Assembly: GCF_023656745.1 (NCBI RefSeq)
Contig: NZ_JAMOKO010000012.1
Location: 1-64,000 of the forward strand
Reading direction: 5' to 3'
DNA: 64,000 nucleotides
Source: Collinsella sp. BG-O-102
GTDB taxonomy: Bacteria > Actinomycetota > Coriobacteriia > Coriobacteriales > Coriobacteriaceae
In this document: positions 32,948 to 42,134 of the stretch, in pieces
How the letters are laid out: every line of letters begins with the position of its first letter
Numbering within the stretch: the stretch's first letter is position 1
Notes under the pieces: model-generated
Told to the model about the DNA's origin: nothing
Database searches by the model: none
Seen by the model: only the letters and a program-made list of their open reading frames with translations
Translations under genes and position numbers: made by a program

Positions 32948-33730
32948 TTAAAAATCCAATCTCACGGGAATACCTTGAGAGGCCATATACTCCTTCACCT
33001 GGCGAATGCTGAACGTCCCAAAGTGAAAGACGCTGGCCGCCAGCACGGCATCAGCCTCGCCCTCGATCACGCCCTCGGCAAAATGTTCGAGCGTGCCCAC
33101 GCCGCCGCTCGCAATCACCGGAATCGGCACCGCGCGCGCCACGGCGCGGGTGAGCGCCAGGTCAAAGCCAGCCTTGGTGCCGTCGCGGTCCATGCTGGTC
33201 AGCAGGATCTCGCCGGCGCCGCGGCGAGCCGCCTCCTCGGCCCACGCCACCGCGTCGATGCCCGTGGCGTTGCGGCCTCCCGCGGTAAAGACCTCCCACT
33301 TGTCGGCACCGGATGCGCCGGGCAAACCAACGCGCTTGGCATCGATCGCCACGACCACGGCCTGGCTGCCAAACGCCGCGGCAGCCTGGCTGATCAGCGA
33401 CGGGTCACGCACGGCGGCAGAGTTGAGCGACACCTTATCGGCACCGGCGGCAACCATGGTCCGCATGCCCGCCAAGTCGCGGAAACCGCCACCCACGGTA
33501 TAGGGAATAGCGAGCTCCTCGGCCGCATGCGCCGCCATCTCGATAGTCGTCGCACGGTTGTCGCTCGTGGCGGTAATGTCCAGGAAGACGACCTCGTCCG
33601 CACCCTCGCGGTCATAGGCACGCGCCAGCTCCACCGGATCACCCGCATCGCGTAAGCTCACAAAGTTGACGCCCTTGACCACACGGCCGTCCTTGACGTC
33701 CAGGCAGGGAATCACACGTTTGGTAAGCAT
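32948..33730 (-). CDS. hisF: Imidazole glycerol phosphate synthase, cyclase subunit
   Basis: This gene encodes a 260-residue TIM barrel that with HisH converts PRFAR and ammonia to IGP and AICAR. It starts [16 protein letters not shown]. It has Thr-Val-Gly-Gly-Gly-Phe-Arg, a catalytic Asp near [10 protein letters not shown], and Ala-Ser-Gly-Gly-Val-Gly. AICAR from this reaction is the substrate of PurH. It abuts hisI and lies three bases after hisA. Confidence 0.96.
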   Translation of the reverse strand: MLTKRVIPCLDVKDGRVVKGVNFVSLRDAGDPVELARAYDREGADEVVFLDITATSDNRATTIEMAAHAAEELAIPYTVGGGFRDLAGMRTMVAAGADKVSLNSAAVRDPSLISQAAAAFGSQAVVVAIDAKRVGLPGASGADKWEVFTAGGRNATGIDAVAWAEEAARRGAGEILLTSMDRDGTKAGFDLALTRAVARAVPIPVIASGGVGTLEHFAEGVIEGEADAVLAASVFHFGTFSIRQVKEYMASQGIPVRLDF

Positions 33731-33733
33731 GGA

Positions 33734-34477
33734 CTACTCCTCCCCTCGGGCGGCGGCCAGCGCCTGTACCAGCGTAAAGTTGCCCTCGTAGAGCGCGCGA
33801 CCGGTAATAGCACCTTCAATCGCGCCCTCACCCACTGCGGCCAGCGCACGGATGTCGTCGAGCGTCGAGATGCCACCCGATGCCACGACGGGAAAGCCCG
33901 CGACCTCGGCCACATGGCGATACGCCGCCACATCGATGCCCGTCTGCATGCCGTCACGCGCGATGTCGGTGTAGACCAGGTGCTTAAAACCCAGCTCGGT
34001 GAGCTGTGCCACGGCATCGTCGAGTGCCACGCCCGCGCCATCACGCCAGCCGTTCACCTTGACCTGGCCGTCGTATGCGGCAATGTCGGCCACCAACAGC
34101 TCGCCAAAACCTTTGGCTGCCACCTCGGCAAAACCCGGCTCGGTCACCAGCACGGTGCCCAGCGCAATGCGGCGCGCACCGTAGCCGGCCAACTCGTCGA
34201 TGCGCGCGAGCGAGCGGACGCCGCCGCCCACGTCCACGGACAGACCGTTGACGCCGCAGATGGCCTTAATCGCCGCCGAGTTGGCAGCGCATGTGTCCTC
34301 GTCCTCGCCAAAGGCAGCGGACAGGTCGACGACGTGCACCCAGCTTGCGCCCTGCTCGGCAAACGAGCGAGCAACGGCCACGGGGTCGTCGGAATATACC
34401 TTGCAGCGGCTGCGGTCGCCACGCTCCAGGCGCACGACCTTGCCGCCGATCAGATCGATTGCGGGAAACAGGATCAT
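33734..34477 (-). CDS. hisA: ProFAR isomerase
   Basis: This gene encodes a 247-residue TIM barrel isomerase for the fourth step of histidine synthesis. Phe-Pro-Ala-Ile-Asp-Leu-Ile-Gly-Gly-Lys-Val-Val-Arg-Leu at the N-terminus, Asp-Val-Gly-Gly-Gly-Val-Arg, Ile-Ala-Arg-Asp-Gly-Met-Gln-Thr-Gly, and Ala-Ser-Gly-Gly-Ile are typical. In some Actinobacteria the enzyme is the dual-function PriA that also serves tryptophan synthesis; this cannot be decided by eye. It overlaps hisH by four bases. Confidence 0.95.
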   Translation of the reverse strand: MILFPAIDLIGGKVVRLERGDRSRCKVYSDDPVAVARSFAEQGASWVHVVDLSAAFGEDEDTCAANSAAIKAICGVNGLSVDVGGGVRSLARIDELAGYGARRIALGTVLVTEPGFAEVAAKGFGELLVADIAAYDGQVKVNGWRDGAGVALDDAVAQLTELGFKHLVYTDIARDGMQTGIDVAAYRHVAEVAGFPVVASGGISTLDDIRALAAVGEGAIEGAITGRALYEGNFTLVQALAAARGEE

Positions 34478-35166
34478 CGGCCAGCCTCCTCGACGATGTT
34501 GACGAAGTTCTTAAGGATGCGCTGACCCAGCGCGGAGGATTTCTCGGGATGGAACTGGCAGCCCCACACGTTGCCATGGCGCACGATGCACGGGAAGCTC
34601 CGCGTATAGTGCGTGCGCGCCAGCACATCGGCGTCGTCGGCCACCGCGTAGCTGTGGGTAAAGTACATGTTGGCACCCTCGGCAAAACCAGCAAGCAGCG
34701 GATCGGCCGCGCCGGCGGGCGTCATGTGCACCTGGTCCCAGCCCACGTGCGGCACCTTCAGGCGACTCGACTCCAGGCGCGTACACGAACCGCGCATGAT
34801 GCCCAGGCCATCGACCCAGGGGCCGTCAGCCTGCTCGGGGGCGTTACCGTCGGCGACCACGCCCTCGTCCGCAGGCACGCCCTCGTTGCCGCGCTCAAAA
34901 AACAGCTGAAGGCCCAGGCAGATGCCGAGCAGAGGAGTTCCGGCGGCAACGGCGTCAAGCACGGCCGCCTCCTCGCCGCTCTGGCGCATAAAGGCGATCG
35001 CGTCATAGAACGCGCCCACGCCCGGGATGACCAGGCCGTCGGCGTTGCGGATCTGCTCCGGATCGTCCGATGTGCAGGCAGCGGCACCGGCGCGCGCAAG
35101 CCCGCGCACGACGCTCGACAAGTTGCCCTTGTGGTAGTCGACCACCACGATCTTCGGTTCGCCCAC
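34474..35166 (-). CDS. hisH: Imidazole glycerol phosphate synthase, glutaminase subunit
   Basis: This gene encodes a 230-residue class I glutaminase that supplies ammonia to HisF. The nucleophile motif is Gly-Ile-Cys-Leu-Gly-Leu-Gln, and the His/Glu pair lies in Gln-Phe-His-Pro-Glu-Lys-Ser. It is slightly longer than the usual 200 residues because of an acidic insertion (Ala-Asp-Glu-Gly-Val-Val-Ala-Asp-Gly-Asn) after the nucleophile loop. A palindromic repeat separates it from hisB. Confidence 0.94.
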   Translation of the reverse strand: MGEPKIVVVDYHKGNLSSVVRGLARAGAAACTSDDPEQIRNADGLVIPGVGAFYDAIAFMRQSGEEAAVLDAVAAGTPLLGICLGLQLFFERGNEGVPADEGVVADGNAPEQADGPWVDGLGIMRGSCTRLESSRLKVPHVGWDQVHMTPAGAADPLLAGFAEGANMYFTHSYAVADDADVLARTHYTRSFPCIVRHGNVWGCQFHPEKSSALGQRILKNFVNIVEEAGR

Positions 35167-35191
35167 GCGACCCTCCTTTTTCCATCATCCA

Positions 35192-35230
35192 AAACCACCA
35201 CAAAGGGGACAGGCACCTTTGTGGTGGTTT
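35192..35230. repeat. Short REP-like palindrome between hisB and hisH
   Basis: AAACCACCACAAAGG and CCTTTGTGGTGGTTT form a perfect 15-bp stem around GGACAGGCA. It lies within the operon, 16 bases from the hisB stop and 25 from the hisH start. Confidence 0.8.
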
Positions 35231-35245
35231 CTGCCTATATGGCGG

Positions 35246-35833
35246 TTACAGTGAGCCCTTGGTGCTGGGGATTCCTTGGACGCGGGGATCAAGCTCGCAG
35301 GCGTGGCGCATCGTGCGGCCCACGGCCTTAAAGGCGGCCTCGATAATGTGATGCGAGTTGCCGCCCGCCAGCTCGCGCACATGCAGCGTGAGCTTAGCAT
35401 CGCGCGCAAAGGCATAGAAGAACTCGACGGCCAGCTCGGTATCGAAGCTGCCCACGCGCTCGGTCGGCACGGGCAGATCGCAATAGGCCTGCCCGCGACC
35501 CGAGATATCAACGGCGGCCATCACGAGCGTCTCGTCCATGGCAATCGCCGCATCGGCAAAGCGCGTAATGCCCGCCTTGTCACCCAGTGCCTGGCAAAAC
35601 GCCTCGCCCAGCACAATGCCCGTGTCCTCGACGGTGTGGTGCGCGTCGACCTCCACATCGCCCATCGCATGTACCGTCAAATCGAACAGGCCATGGCGGC
35701 CAAAGGCGTTGAGCATGTGGTCGAAAAACGGCACGCCGGTCGAGATATCGCACACGCCGGATCCGTCCAGATCGAGCCTAACGACAATGTCGGTCTCGCC
35801 CGTCTTGCGGGTCACCTCGACATAACGGCCCAT
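35246..35833 (-). CDS. hisB: Imidazoleglycerol-phosphate dehydratase
   Basis: This gene encodes a 195-residue Mn-dependent dehydratase for the sixth step of histidine synthesis. Motifs are Gly-Val-Pro-Phe-Phe-Asp-His-Met-Leu, Asp-Ala-His-His-Thr-Val-Glu-Asp-Thr-Gly, and Asn-Ser-His-His-Ile-Ile-Glu-Ala-Ala-Phe-Lys-Ala. There is no fused phosphatase domain, so the separate PHP phosphatase is needed. It abuts hisC with no gap. Confidence 0.95.
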   Translation of the reverse strand: MGRYVEVTRKTGETDIVVRLDLDGSGVCDISTGVPFFDHMLNAFGRHGLFDLTVHAMGDVEVDAHHTVEDTGIVLGEAFCQALGDKAGITRFADAAIAMDETLVMAAVDISGRGQAYCDLPVPTERVGSFDTELAVEFFYAFARDAKLTLHVRELAGGNSHHIIEAAFKAVGRTMRHACELDPRVQGIPSTKGSL

Positions 35834-36949
35834 CTACATCTCCTCCTTCACCAGCGCGGCAAACGCTGCCAGCACCTCGTCGTTTTCCTGCGGGATACCC
35901 ACGGTAATGCGCAGACAGTCCGCAAGCCCCGGCGCGTAGCTAAAGTCACGCACCAAAATCGAATACTCATCGCGCAGACGCTCGCGCACGCGCGTGGCGT
36001 GCGGCGTGCGCACGAGCACAAAGTTTGCTGCGCTCGGCCACGCCTCCACGGGCAGGCCCTCGGCAGCCATTGCGCGCAGGGCGCACAGCTCGCGTTCGCG
36101 CTCGGATGCAACTTGCGCCACCACGGGCGCATACGCATCGCGGGCACGCACGCAGGCAAGCGCCGCGGCCTGGCTCAGCACGTTGACTGAATAGATCTGG
36201 CGAATCGCCGCGAACACGTCGATGACCTCGGGGGTCGCGATCACGTAGCCCAGACGCGTGCCGGCGGCGCCAAACGCCTTGGACAGCGTATGCAAAATCA
36301 CCAGGTTAGGATGCTCGGCGATAAGCCCTTGCGCCGTGGTGGCCGCGCCAAACGAATCGTCGGCAAACTCCACGTAGGCCTCGTCGACCATCACCATGCC
36401 GGGGCAGGCATCGCACAGGGCCGCGATAAAGTCGAGCGGCGCCACGTCGCCCGTAGGATTGTTGGGCGAGGTCACAATCGCCAGGTTGCACTCGGGTGCG
36501 GCCGCGAGCACAGCCGCCTGGTCGAGCTCAAAAGTTGCCGGGTCGCGCCACACGTCGCGCACCTCGGTCTGACAGAGCGACGCAAAGAACGCGTACTCGC
36601 TAAAGCACGGCGGGCAGTTAAGCAGGGTCCGCCCCGCGCCGCCAAACGCCAACAGGTAGTTATAGAGCAGCTCGTCGCCGCCGTTGCCCACGCAGACATT
36701 CTCGCGCGCCACACCATGCCAAGCGGCCAGCTCGTCGCGCAGATCGTTGGACATGGGATCGGGATAACGGTTGAGCGGCGTGGCAGCCAGGGCGGTGTCG
36801 ACCGCCTCGCGCACGCCAGCCGGCATGGGATAGGTGTTCTCGTTGGCCGAAAGGTTGATGCGCGTGGGCGTAAAGTTGGGATCGTAGGGCTCAATGCCGG
36901 CCAAGTGGGGCTGGACGAGCTCCTTCATACGGGGCGTGAGCTCGGCCAT
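35834..36949 (-). CDS. hisC: Histidinol-phosphate aminotransferase
   Basis: This gene encodes a 371-residue PLP enzyme of fold type I converting imidazole acetol phosphate to histidinol phosphate. Visible motifs are Leu-Ser-Ala-Asn-Glu-Asn near the N-terminus, Gly-Asn-Gly-Gly-Asp-Glu-Leu-Leu, Ser-Pro-Asn-Asn-Pro-Thr-Gly, Asp-Glu-Ala-Tyr-Val-Glu-Phe, and the PLP lysine in Thr-Leu-Ser-Lys-Ala-Phe-Gly. The start at 36949 follows the hisD stop by one base; the frame extends to 37048 inside hisD, which is unlikely to be used. Confidence 0.94.
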   Translation of the reverse strand: MAELTPRMKELVQPHLAGIEPYDPNFTPTRINLSANENTYPMPAGVREAVDTALAATPLNRYPDPMSNDLRDELAAWHGVARENVCVGNGGDELLYNYLLAFGGAGRTLLNCPPCFSEYAFFASLCQTEVRDVWRDPATFELDQAAVLAAAPECNLAIVTSPNNPTGDVAPLDFIAALCDACPGMVMVDEAYVEFADDSFGAATTAQGLIAEHPNLVILHTLSKAFGAAGTRLGYVIATPEVIDVFAAIRQIYSVNVLSQAAALACVRARDAYAPVVAQVASERERELCALRAMAAEGLPVEAWPSAANFVLVRTPHATRVRERLRDEYSILVRDFSYAPGLADCLRITVGIPQENDEVLAAFAALVKEEM

Positions 36950-36950
36950 A

Positions 36951-38387
36951 TCAGGCCTCCTTGCCAGTCGCGCCGGCGCCATCCGCGCCCGCAGCCGCCA
37001 GGTCCACGCCCTCGGCAACCGTCGCCACGGCGTCGCCCGGCCAGGCAACCTTGGTCAGGTCGGCCGCGGCGATCGACTCGGCGCTCACGGCATCCTCGCC
37101 CTGCTCCAACACGCGGCGGCGCAGTGCGGCGGAAAGCGCGTGTGCCCACAGACCCTCGGCCTCGGCTAGACGCTGCGTGGCAGGAGCATCGGAGAGCAGG
37201 CCCTCGGGTGTATAGCAAATGACACTCGAGCGCTTAACGAACTCTTCGACCGAAAGCGGGTTGGAGAACATGGCCGTGCCGCCGGTCGGCAGCGTGTGGT
37301 TGGGGCCAGCAACATAATCGCCGAGCGGCTCGGAGCTCCAGGCGCCCACAAAGATGGCGCCGGCGTTGCGGATGCCGCCGAGCAGGCCCATTGCATCCTT
37401 GCAGTGCAGCTCCAGGTGCTCGGGCGCCACGGTGTTCACGGCCTCGACGGCGGCAGCCATATCGGCGGCCACCACGATGGTGCCCTCGTTGTCGAGCGAG
37501 GAGCGCGTGATCTCGGCACGCGGCGACTGCGCCACTAGAATGTCGATACCCGCCTCGACCTCGCGCGCAAACTGCTCGTCGCAGGTCACCAGATAGCAGG
37601 CGGCCAGCGGATCGTGCTCGGCCTGGGCCATCAGGTCGGCCGCGACCACCATGGGCTTGGCCGTGGCATCGGCCAGCACGCAGACCTCGGAGGGGCCGGC
37701 GACCATGTCGATGCCCACGTCGCCCGAAACAATCTGCTTGGCCGCGGCGACAAAGGCGTTGCCCGGGCCGGTGATCTTGTCGACGCGCGGAATGGTCTCG
37801 GTACCGTACGCCAGCGCGGCCACGGCCTGGGCGCCGCCCACCATATAGATCTCGTCCACGCCGCCGAGCTTGGCCGCGGCGAGCGTATAGGGGCTGATCA
37901 GGCCGTCCTTTTGTGGCGGCGTCACCATGACCACGCGCTTAACGCCGGCCACCTTGGCAGGGATAGCGTTCATGAGCACGGTGGAGGGATACTGCGCGCG
38001 ACCGCCCGGCACGTAGATGCCGGCCGCGGCAAGCGGGGTCACCTTAACGCCGAGCATCGTGCCGTCCGGGCGCGTGGTAAACCAGCTCTGCTCGACCTCG
38101 CGCTGGTGAAACTCACGGATCTGGCGCGCAGCCTTCTCGAGCGCGGCGACAAAGGCCGGGTCGAGGCCTTCGAGCGCAGCATCGATCTGCTCTTGCGGCA
38201 GACGAAAGCTTTGCAGCTCGACACCGTCAAAACGCTGGCAGTAATCGCGCACCGCAGCATCGCCGTTGGCACGCACGTTGGCCACGATATCGCGGGCGGC
38301 GTCGACGATGTTTTGCGGCAGCACACCCTTGCGGTTGAGCTGGTTGGTAACGAGGCGCTCACCGGGAGCAAGCTTGATGGTCTTCAT
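36951..38387 (-). CDS. hisD: Histidinol dehydrogenase
   Basis: This gene encodes a 478-residue zinc enzyme that oxidises histidinol to histidine with two NAD+. Typical segments are [11 protein letters not shown], Gly-Gly-Ala-Gln-Ala-Val-Ala-Ala-Leu, [10 protein letters not shown], Gly-Pro-Ser-Glu-Val, and His-Thr-Leu-Pro-Thr-Gly-Gly. A C-terminal extension of about 40 residues rich in Ala and Gly is longer than usual. It is followed at one-base distance by hisC. Confidence 0.95.
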   Translation of the reverse strand: MKTIKLAPGERLVTNQLNRKGVLPQNIVDAARDIVANVRANGDAAVRDYCQRFDGVELQSFRLPQEQIDAALEGLDPAFVAALEKAARQIREFHQREVEQSWFTTRPDGTMLGVKVTPLAAAGIYVPGGRAQYPSTVLMNAIPAKVAGVKRVVMVTPPQKDGLISPYTLAAAKLGGVDEIYMVGGAQAVAALAYGTETIPRVDKITGPGNAFVAAAKQIVSGDVGIDMVAGPSEVCVLADATAKPMVVAADLMAQAEHDPLAACYLVTCDEQFAREVEAGIDILVAQSPRAEITRSSLDNEGTIVVAADMAAAVEAVNTVAPEHLELHCKDAMGLLGGIRNAGAIFVGAWSSEPLGDYVAGPNHTLPTGGTAMFSNPLSVEEFVKRSSVICYTPEGLLSDAPATQRLAEAEGLWAHALSAALRRRVLEQGEDAVSAESIAAADLTKVAWPGDAVATVAEGVDLAAAGADGAGATGKEA

Positions 38388-38492
38388 ATCGGTATCCCCT
38401 ATCGGTCGAGGTTGCGTTTGGAAAACGAGATGCCGGGCAGCGGCACCAATCGGCCCGCAGTCCGGATATGGGGGCGCCCGTGCGCGCTCGCG

Positions 38493-40208
38493 CTATTGTG
38501 CCGAGCCCGCGACGGGCTCAAAATGCTTGTCCTTCACGGCAGCCGCCAGGCGATCGGCCAGGTTGCGAACGCGCGGATCCAGGCGCGCGGCACCCGGGTT
38601 GACGAAGAAGCGGGCCGTGCAGTCCATAATGCGGCCGGTGATGACCAGGTCGTTGTCGCGCAGCGTGGCGCCCGTGGCGGTGATATCCACGATGCGATCG
38701 GTCATACCGACGATGGGTCCCAGCTCGATGTTGCCGTGCAGCGAAACAATGTCGGCGTTCACGCCGCACTCGGCATACCAGGCACTCGCGATGCGCGGGT
38801 ACTTGGTTGCCACGCGAAGCGAACCGCGGCGGGCATAGTTGCGCTCGGCCTGACCGGCGCGCCAAACGGGCTCAGCCTCAATAAAGGTGCACAGGCCGTA
38901 ACCCAAATCGACCAGCTGCAGCAGGTTGAGGTCGGCCTCGATAAGCGAATCCCAGCCGCAGATGCCGCAATCGGCACCACCGCAGCCCACAAAAGCGGGC
39001 GCATCGCTGGGGCGCACGATGACAAACTCGATATCGCCGACCGCGCCCTCGCCGGCACGCGTATCGCGACCGCGCACGATCAGGTGACGGCCGGGGTCGC
39101 GCAGCTCGGAGACGTCCAGGCCCGCGGCCTCGAGCACGTCGAGCGTGTCGGCCTTAAGCGAGCCCTTGGGAACGGCGATGCGCAGCGGACCCTCGGCACC
39201 ACGGCCCGCGGCGTGGTCGCCGTCGGAAGCGGCGTCCTCAGCCGAAGTGTGCGCGGCCTCCAGACGCTCGAGCGAAAAGGCAAATCCCGCCGCCGGTACC
39301 TCGATGCCATCGCCAAACGCGCCGGTAAAGATGGAGTCGTAGCGACCGCCCGAACCCACCGGATCGGGCAGGCCACCGGCATAGGCCTTAAAGACCAGGC
39401 CCGTGTAGTAATAAAAAGAGTTCATGATGGAGAAGTCGAAGGACAGCACCTGGGCGTCCTCGGGAGCCAGGCCCTCGACCAGGGCACGCAGCTCGCGCGT
39501 CAGCGGCGCGACGATACCGGCAGCTTCCAGCAGCGCATCCACACGGTCGAGTATCTCGGCACCGCCGTGCAAGCGCGGCAGCTCGCTAATGGCGGCCTTG
39601 ACGGCCTCGGACTCGGCGCTTGCCGCCACGCGGGCATCGAGGCCCACAAAGTCATTGGCGTGCACGCAGCGCAGGGCCTCGGCAGCCAGCTCGCGATCCT
39701 CGCACGCCGCGAGCAGCTCCTTAAAAGGACGCACGCTACCTGCGATAATGCGCGCATCGGGCAACGCCAGCTTGCGCACGGCCTCGGCTACCAGCGAGAC
39801 AATCTCGACATCGCCCGCGGCGTCGCCCGCACCGATGAGCTCAAAGCCCAGCTGCGTAAACTGACGCGAGCCGCCGGCATTGCGCTGGCACTCGCGAACC
39901 ACCGGCGCCTCGTAGCGCAGGCGCAGGGGCAGGTCGGCCGCGCGCATGCGGGTCGAAACCAAGCGCACGATCGGCAACGTGTTGTCGGGACGGACCACCA
40001 GCAAACGCCCATCATCGTCAAAGAGCTTAAACGGCGTGTCCGCAATGCGGCCACCTTCCTCGAGCGAACCCTTGTCCTCGAGCAGCGGCGTCTCAACCGG
40101 CAGGTAATGATGCTCCCTAAAGCAGCCCTTCACCGTACATGCGATCTCCTCGCGTGCCTGAGCCTCCTCGGGCAATATGTCCCGGAATCCCCACGGTGTG
40201 GCCGTCAT
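38493..40208 (-). CDS. hisZG: HisZ-HisG fusion: ATP phosphoribosyltransferase regulatory and catalytic subunits in one protein
   Basis: This gene encodes a 571-residue protein for the first step of histidine synthesis (ATP + PRPP to PR-ATP). Residues 1 to about 325 are HisZ, a HisRS-like domain without aminoacylation function (Arg-Asp-Ile-Leu-Pro-Glu-Glu, Arg-Pro-Asp-Asn-Thr, Arg-Tyr-Glu-Ala-Pro-Val-Val, and Gly-Ser-Gly-Gly-Arg-Tyr-Asp). A Gly/Ala/Asp linker follows, and from about 341 the short-form HisG begins (Leu-Arg-Ile-Ala-Val-Pro-Lys-Gly-Ser-Leu) with the PRPP loop Ile-Val-Asp-Ile-Thr-Ala-Thr-Gly-Ala-Thr. These are normally two genes. HisG also carries an unusual Cys-Gly-Gly-Ala-Asp-Cys-Gly-Ile-Cys-Gly. 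It is first in the operon. Confidence 0.9.
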   Translation of the reverse strand: MTATPWGFRDILPEEAQAREEIACTVKGCFREHHYLPVETPLLEDKGSLEEGGRIADTPFKLFDDDGRLLVVRPDNTLPIVRLVSTRMRAADLPLRLRYEAPVVRECQRNAGGSRQFTQLGFELIGAGDAAGDVEIVSLVAEAVRKLALPDARIIAGSVRPFKELLAACEDRELAAEALRCVHANDFVGLDARVAASAESEAVKAAISELPRLHGGAEILDRVDALLEAAGIVAPLTRELRALVEGLAPEDAQVLSFDFSIMNSFYYYTGLVFKAYAGGLPDPVGSGGRYDSIFTGAFGDGIEVPAAGFAFSLERLEAAHTSAEDAASDGDHAAGRGAEGPLRIAVPKGSLKADTLDVLEAAGLDVSELRDPGRHLIVRGRDTRAGEGAVGDIEFVIVRPSDAPAFVGCGGADCGICGWDSLIEADLNLLQLVDLGYGLCTFIEAEPVWRAGQAERNYARRGSLRVATKYPRIASAWYAECGVNADIVSLHGNIELGPIVGMTDRIVDITATGATLRDNDLVITGRIMDCTARFFVNPGAARLDPRVRNLADRLAAAVKDKHFEPVAGSAQ

Positions 40209-40243
40209 CTGGTGAGCCTCCTCATGCTGTGCTTCGCATAGAA

Positions 40244-40275
40244 CAGAAGACCGGCATAGCTCCGCCGGTCTTCTG
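40244..40275 (-). promoter_or_regulatory. Leader hairpin upstream of the his operon (attenuator or frlC-side terminator)
   Basis: A perfect 12-bp stem CAGAAGACCGGC/GCCGGTCTTCTG with an eight-base loop lies 36 bases upstream of hisZG. A TATGCT box at 40284-40289 could start transcription just before it. After the stem comes TTCTATG, a weak U-tract. No histidine-rich leader peptide and no T-box sequence is seen. It could be an attenuator, or it could end the frl transcript arriving from the same strand. Confidence 0.45.
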
Positions 40276-40377
40276 GGTACTTTAGCATACTAGAGTGCTT
40301 GCGGGGAAAATACGTCGCAGCCGCTCACACCGTATTCATTTGGAAACATAGGGTAGGTTGCCGCAGCCCGACCCCAC

Positions 40378-41223
40378 CTAGGCGCCAATCGCACGACGAT
40401 ACTCTGCCATTACCTGCGCATCGGCAGCTGCGGGGTCGGCAAAATAGCGCCCGTCATAGGTCTCGGCCGAAACAACTCCGCGATAGCCGCGCGCCACCAG
40501 CCTATCCAGGTCGGCGCGCATATCGCGGTCGCCGTCACCCCAGGCAAGATGCGTCGTGCCATCTGCCGCAACATCGACAAAATGCACGTGGGCGACATCA
40601 TCGCCAAGCAGATCGAAATAATCGTCGATGGTATCCCCCGCCACCGCCATGGCGCCCATATCCAGACATGCCTTAAGTGCCGGATGATCAACTGCCTCGA
40701 TCATGCGCTTCGTGTCGGCCGCCGAGTTCACGATCATCGACTCAACTGGCTGCAGGGCCTCGAGCACCAGTCGCACGCCGCGCTCTCCCGCATGCTCGGC
40801 AATCGCACGCAGCATCGAGGCGCTGCGACCCCACGCGTCCTCGATCGGCTCGTTCAAAAATGCCCAGCCGCTCGAGACCATGACCTGCTCGGCTCCAAGT
40901 TCCGCCGCGATATCTACAACGTTCTTAAAGTACGCGAGCGTGCGGGCACGCGCCTCATTCCCGCGCGCCGCGATATTCCACGGCTTGGGGTTGTTCTGTT
41001 CGGGACAAAGCCCCACAATCCGAACCCCATACCGCTGTGACAGCTCACGCACCTGCTCGAGCGAATCGTAACCATGGCAGTCCACATACAGGTGCATCGC
41101 CCCCGTCCAAAGTTCGCAGCACGTGTAGCCCGAGGCCGCCGCCGAAGAAAAGAACTCTTCAAGACTAAAGTAGCGATGGCTGATATTCATAACGGCAAGC
41201 TGCGGATACTCCATCTTGTCCAC
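40378..41223 (-). CDS. Sugar phosphate isomerase/epimerase, FrlC-like
   Basis: This gene encodes a 281-residue TIM barrel of the AP-endonuclease-2/xylose isomerase-like family. Metal-binding positions are visible in Gly-Tyr-Thr-Cys-Cys-Glu-Leu-Trp, Leu-Val-Leu-Glu-Ala-Leu-Gln-Pro, Lys-Ala-Cys-Leu-Asp-Met-Gly, Val-His-Phe-Val-Asp, and Val-Ser-Ala-Glu-Thr. Overall pattern and context fit FrlC, which interconverts fructoselysine and psicoselysine, so it would widen the range of glycated amino acids used. It is the last gene of the proximal PTS cassette, 74 bases after the IID gene. Confidence 0.75.
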   Translation of the reverse strand: MDKMEYPQLAVMNISHRYFSLEEFFSSAAASGYTCCELWTGAMHLYVDCHGYDSLEQVRELSQRYGVRIVGLCPEQNNPKPWNIAARGNEARARTLAYFKNVVDIAAELGAEQVMVSSGWAFLNEPIEDAWGRSASMLRAIAEHAGERGVRLVLEALQPVESMIVNSAADTKRMIEAVDHPALKACLDMGAMAVAGDTIDDYFDLLGDDVAHVHFVDVAADGTTHLAWGDGDRDMRADLDRLVARGYRGVVSAETYDGRYFADPAAADAQVMAEYRRAIGA

Positions 41224-41297
41224 CTTTCGGCAAAAGGGCGCCGCAGCACAGCGTGCGCGACGCCCCCTCTTACATTGTTTTCATTATGACGGATACC

Positions 41298-42134
41298 CTA
41301 CTGGACACCAAGCACTCCAAAGAACGCGCCAGCGATACTCACGAGCAGGATCACAAGCATGATGAGCAGCGGATTCATCTTCTTCTTGAGCATGAGATAG
41401 ACAATTCCAAACAGCCCCATCGTGACAAAGCCCGGGAAGATTCCGTTGAGCAGCTCGGCGAGCGTCTGAGCACCATCGCCCGCACCGACCATGAGCGGAA
41501 TGTCCACGGTGACCATCTCCATGGTCATAGCACCGATCACCATGGCGCCCATGATAGAGGCCATCTTGACGATCGTGTCCATAATGCCCGATTCCTGGAC
41601 CTTGCTGATCATGTCCGAGCCAAAGCGATATCCCACAAACGTCAGCAGGTAACGGATGATGTAGTGAGGAACGTTGAACACGAGCAGGAACAAAATCGGG
41701 CCAAGAATAGAGCCCTGCAGCGCCAGCGACGTGCCGACACCCGTTGCCAAAATTCGCAGCGTGCCCCAGTAGAAAGCATCGCCCACGCCGGACAGCGGCC
41801 CCATCAAAGCAAGCTTGACATTAGAGATCGCGCTCGTGTCAAAGCTATCGTCAGTAGCGTTGACCTCCTCCATTGCAGCGGCGATGGACATGGGAAGCGT
41901 CGAGATGTACGGCGTGACGTTATAGAGCTCCATATGGCGCTTAAGGGCGGCCTTAAAGTCCGCATCCTGCGGATACAGCTTGCGAAGGATCGGCATAAGG
42001 GCCCACATAAAGCCGATATGGCCCATACGCTCGTAGTTCCAGGAATGCTCATAGGGAATCGAGCGCCAGAACAGCTTCTTAAGGTCTGCGCGGGAAATCA
42101 GCCCGTCGTAAGAAGACTCAAACTTAAAACTCAT
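41298..42134 (-). CDS. PTS mannose/fructose/sorbose family IID component (cassette 2)
   Basis: This gene encodes a 278-residue membrane subunit that with IIC forms the sugar channel. The long polar N-terminus (His-Ser-Trp-Asn-Tyr-Glu-Arg-Met-Gly), Ala-Leu-Met-Gly-Pro-Leu-Ser-Gly-Val-Gly-Asp, and C-terminal hydrophobic helices are typical of IID. The start at 42134 has GGAG upstream and overlaps the IIC stop by 11 bases. By genomic context the substrate is probably a glycated amino acid. Confidence 0.92.
   Translation of the reverse strand: MSFKFESSYDGLISRADLKKLFWRSIPYEHSWNYERMGHIGFMWALMPILRKLYPQDADFKAALKRHMELYNVTPYISTLPMSIAAAMEEVNATDDSFDTSAISNVKLALMGPLSGVGDAFYWGTLRILATGVGTSLALQGSILGPILFLLVFNVPHYIIRYLLTFVGYRFGSDMISKVQESGIMDTIVKMASIMGAMVIGAMTMEMVTVDIPLMVGAGDGAQTLAELLNGIFPGFVTMGLFGIVYLMLKKKMNPLLIMLVILLVSIAGAFFGVLGVQ

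Noticed and set aside
37614-40241. 875-residue plus-strand open frame
   Set aside because: It lies opposite hisD and hisZG, has no family similarity and arises from the strong third-position GC bias of those genes.
40209-40377. Possible T-box riboswitch upstream of hisZG
   Set aside because: No conserved T-box sequence or specifier loop could be found; only a simple hairpin is present.
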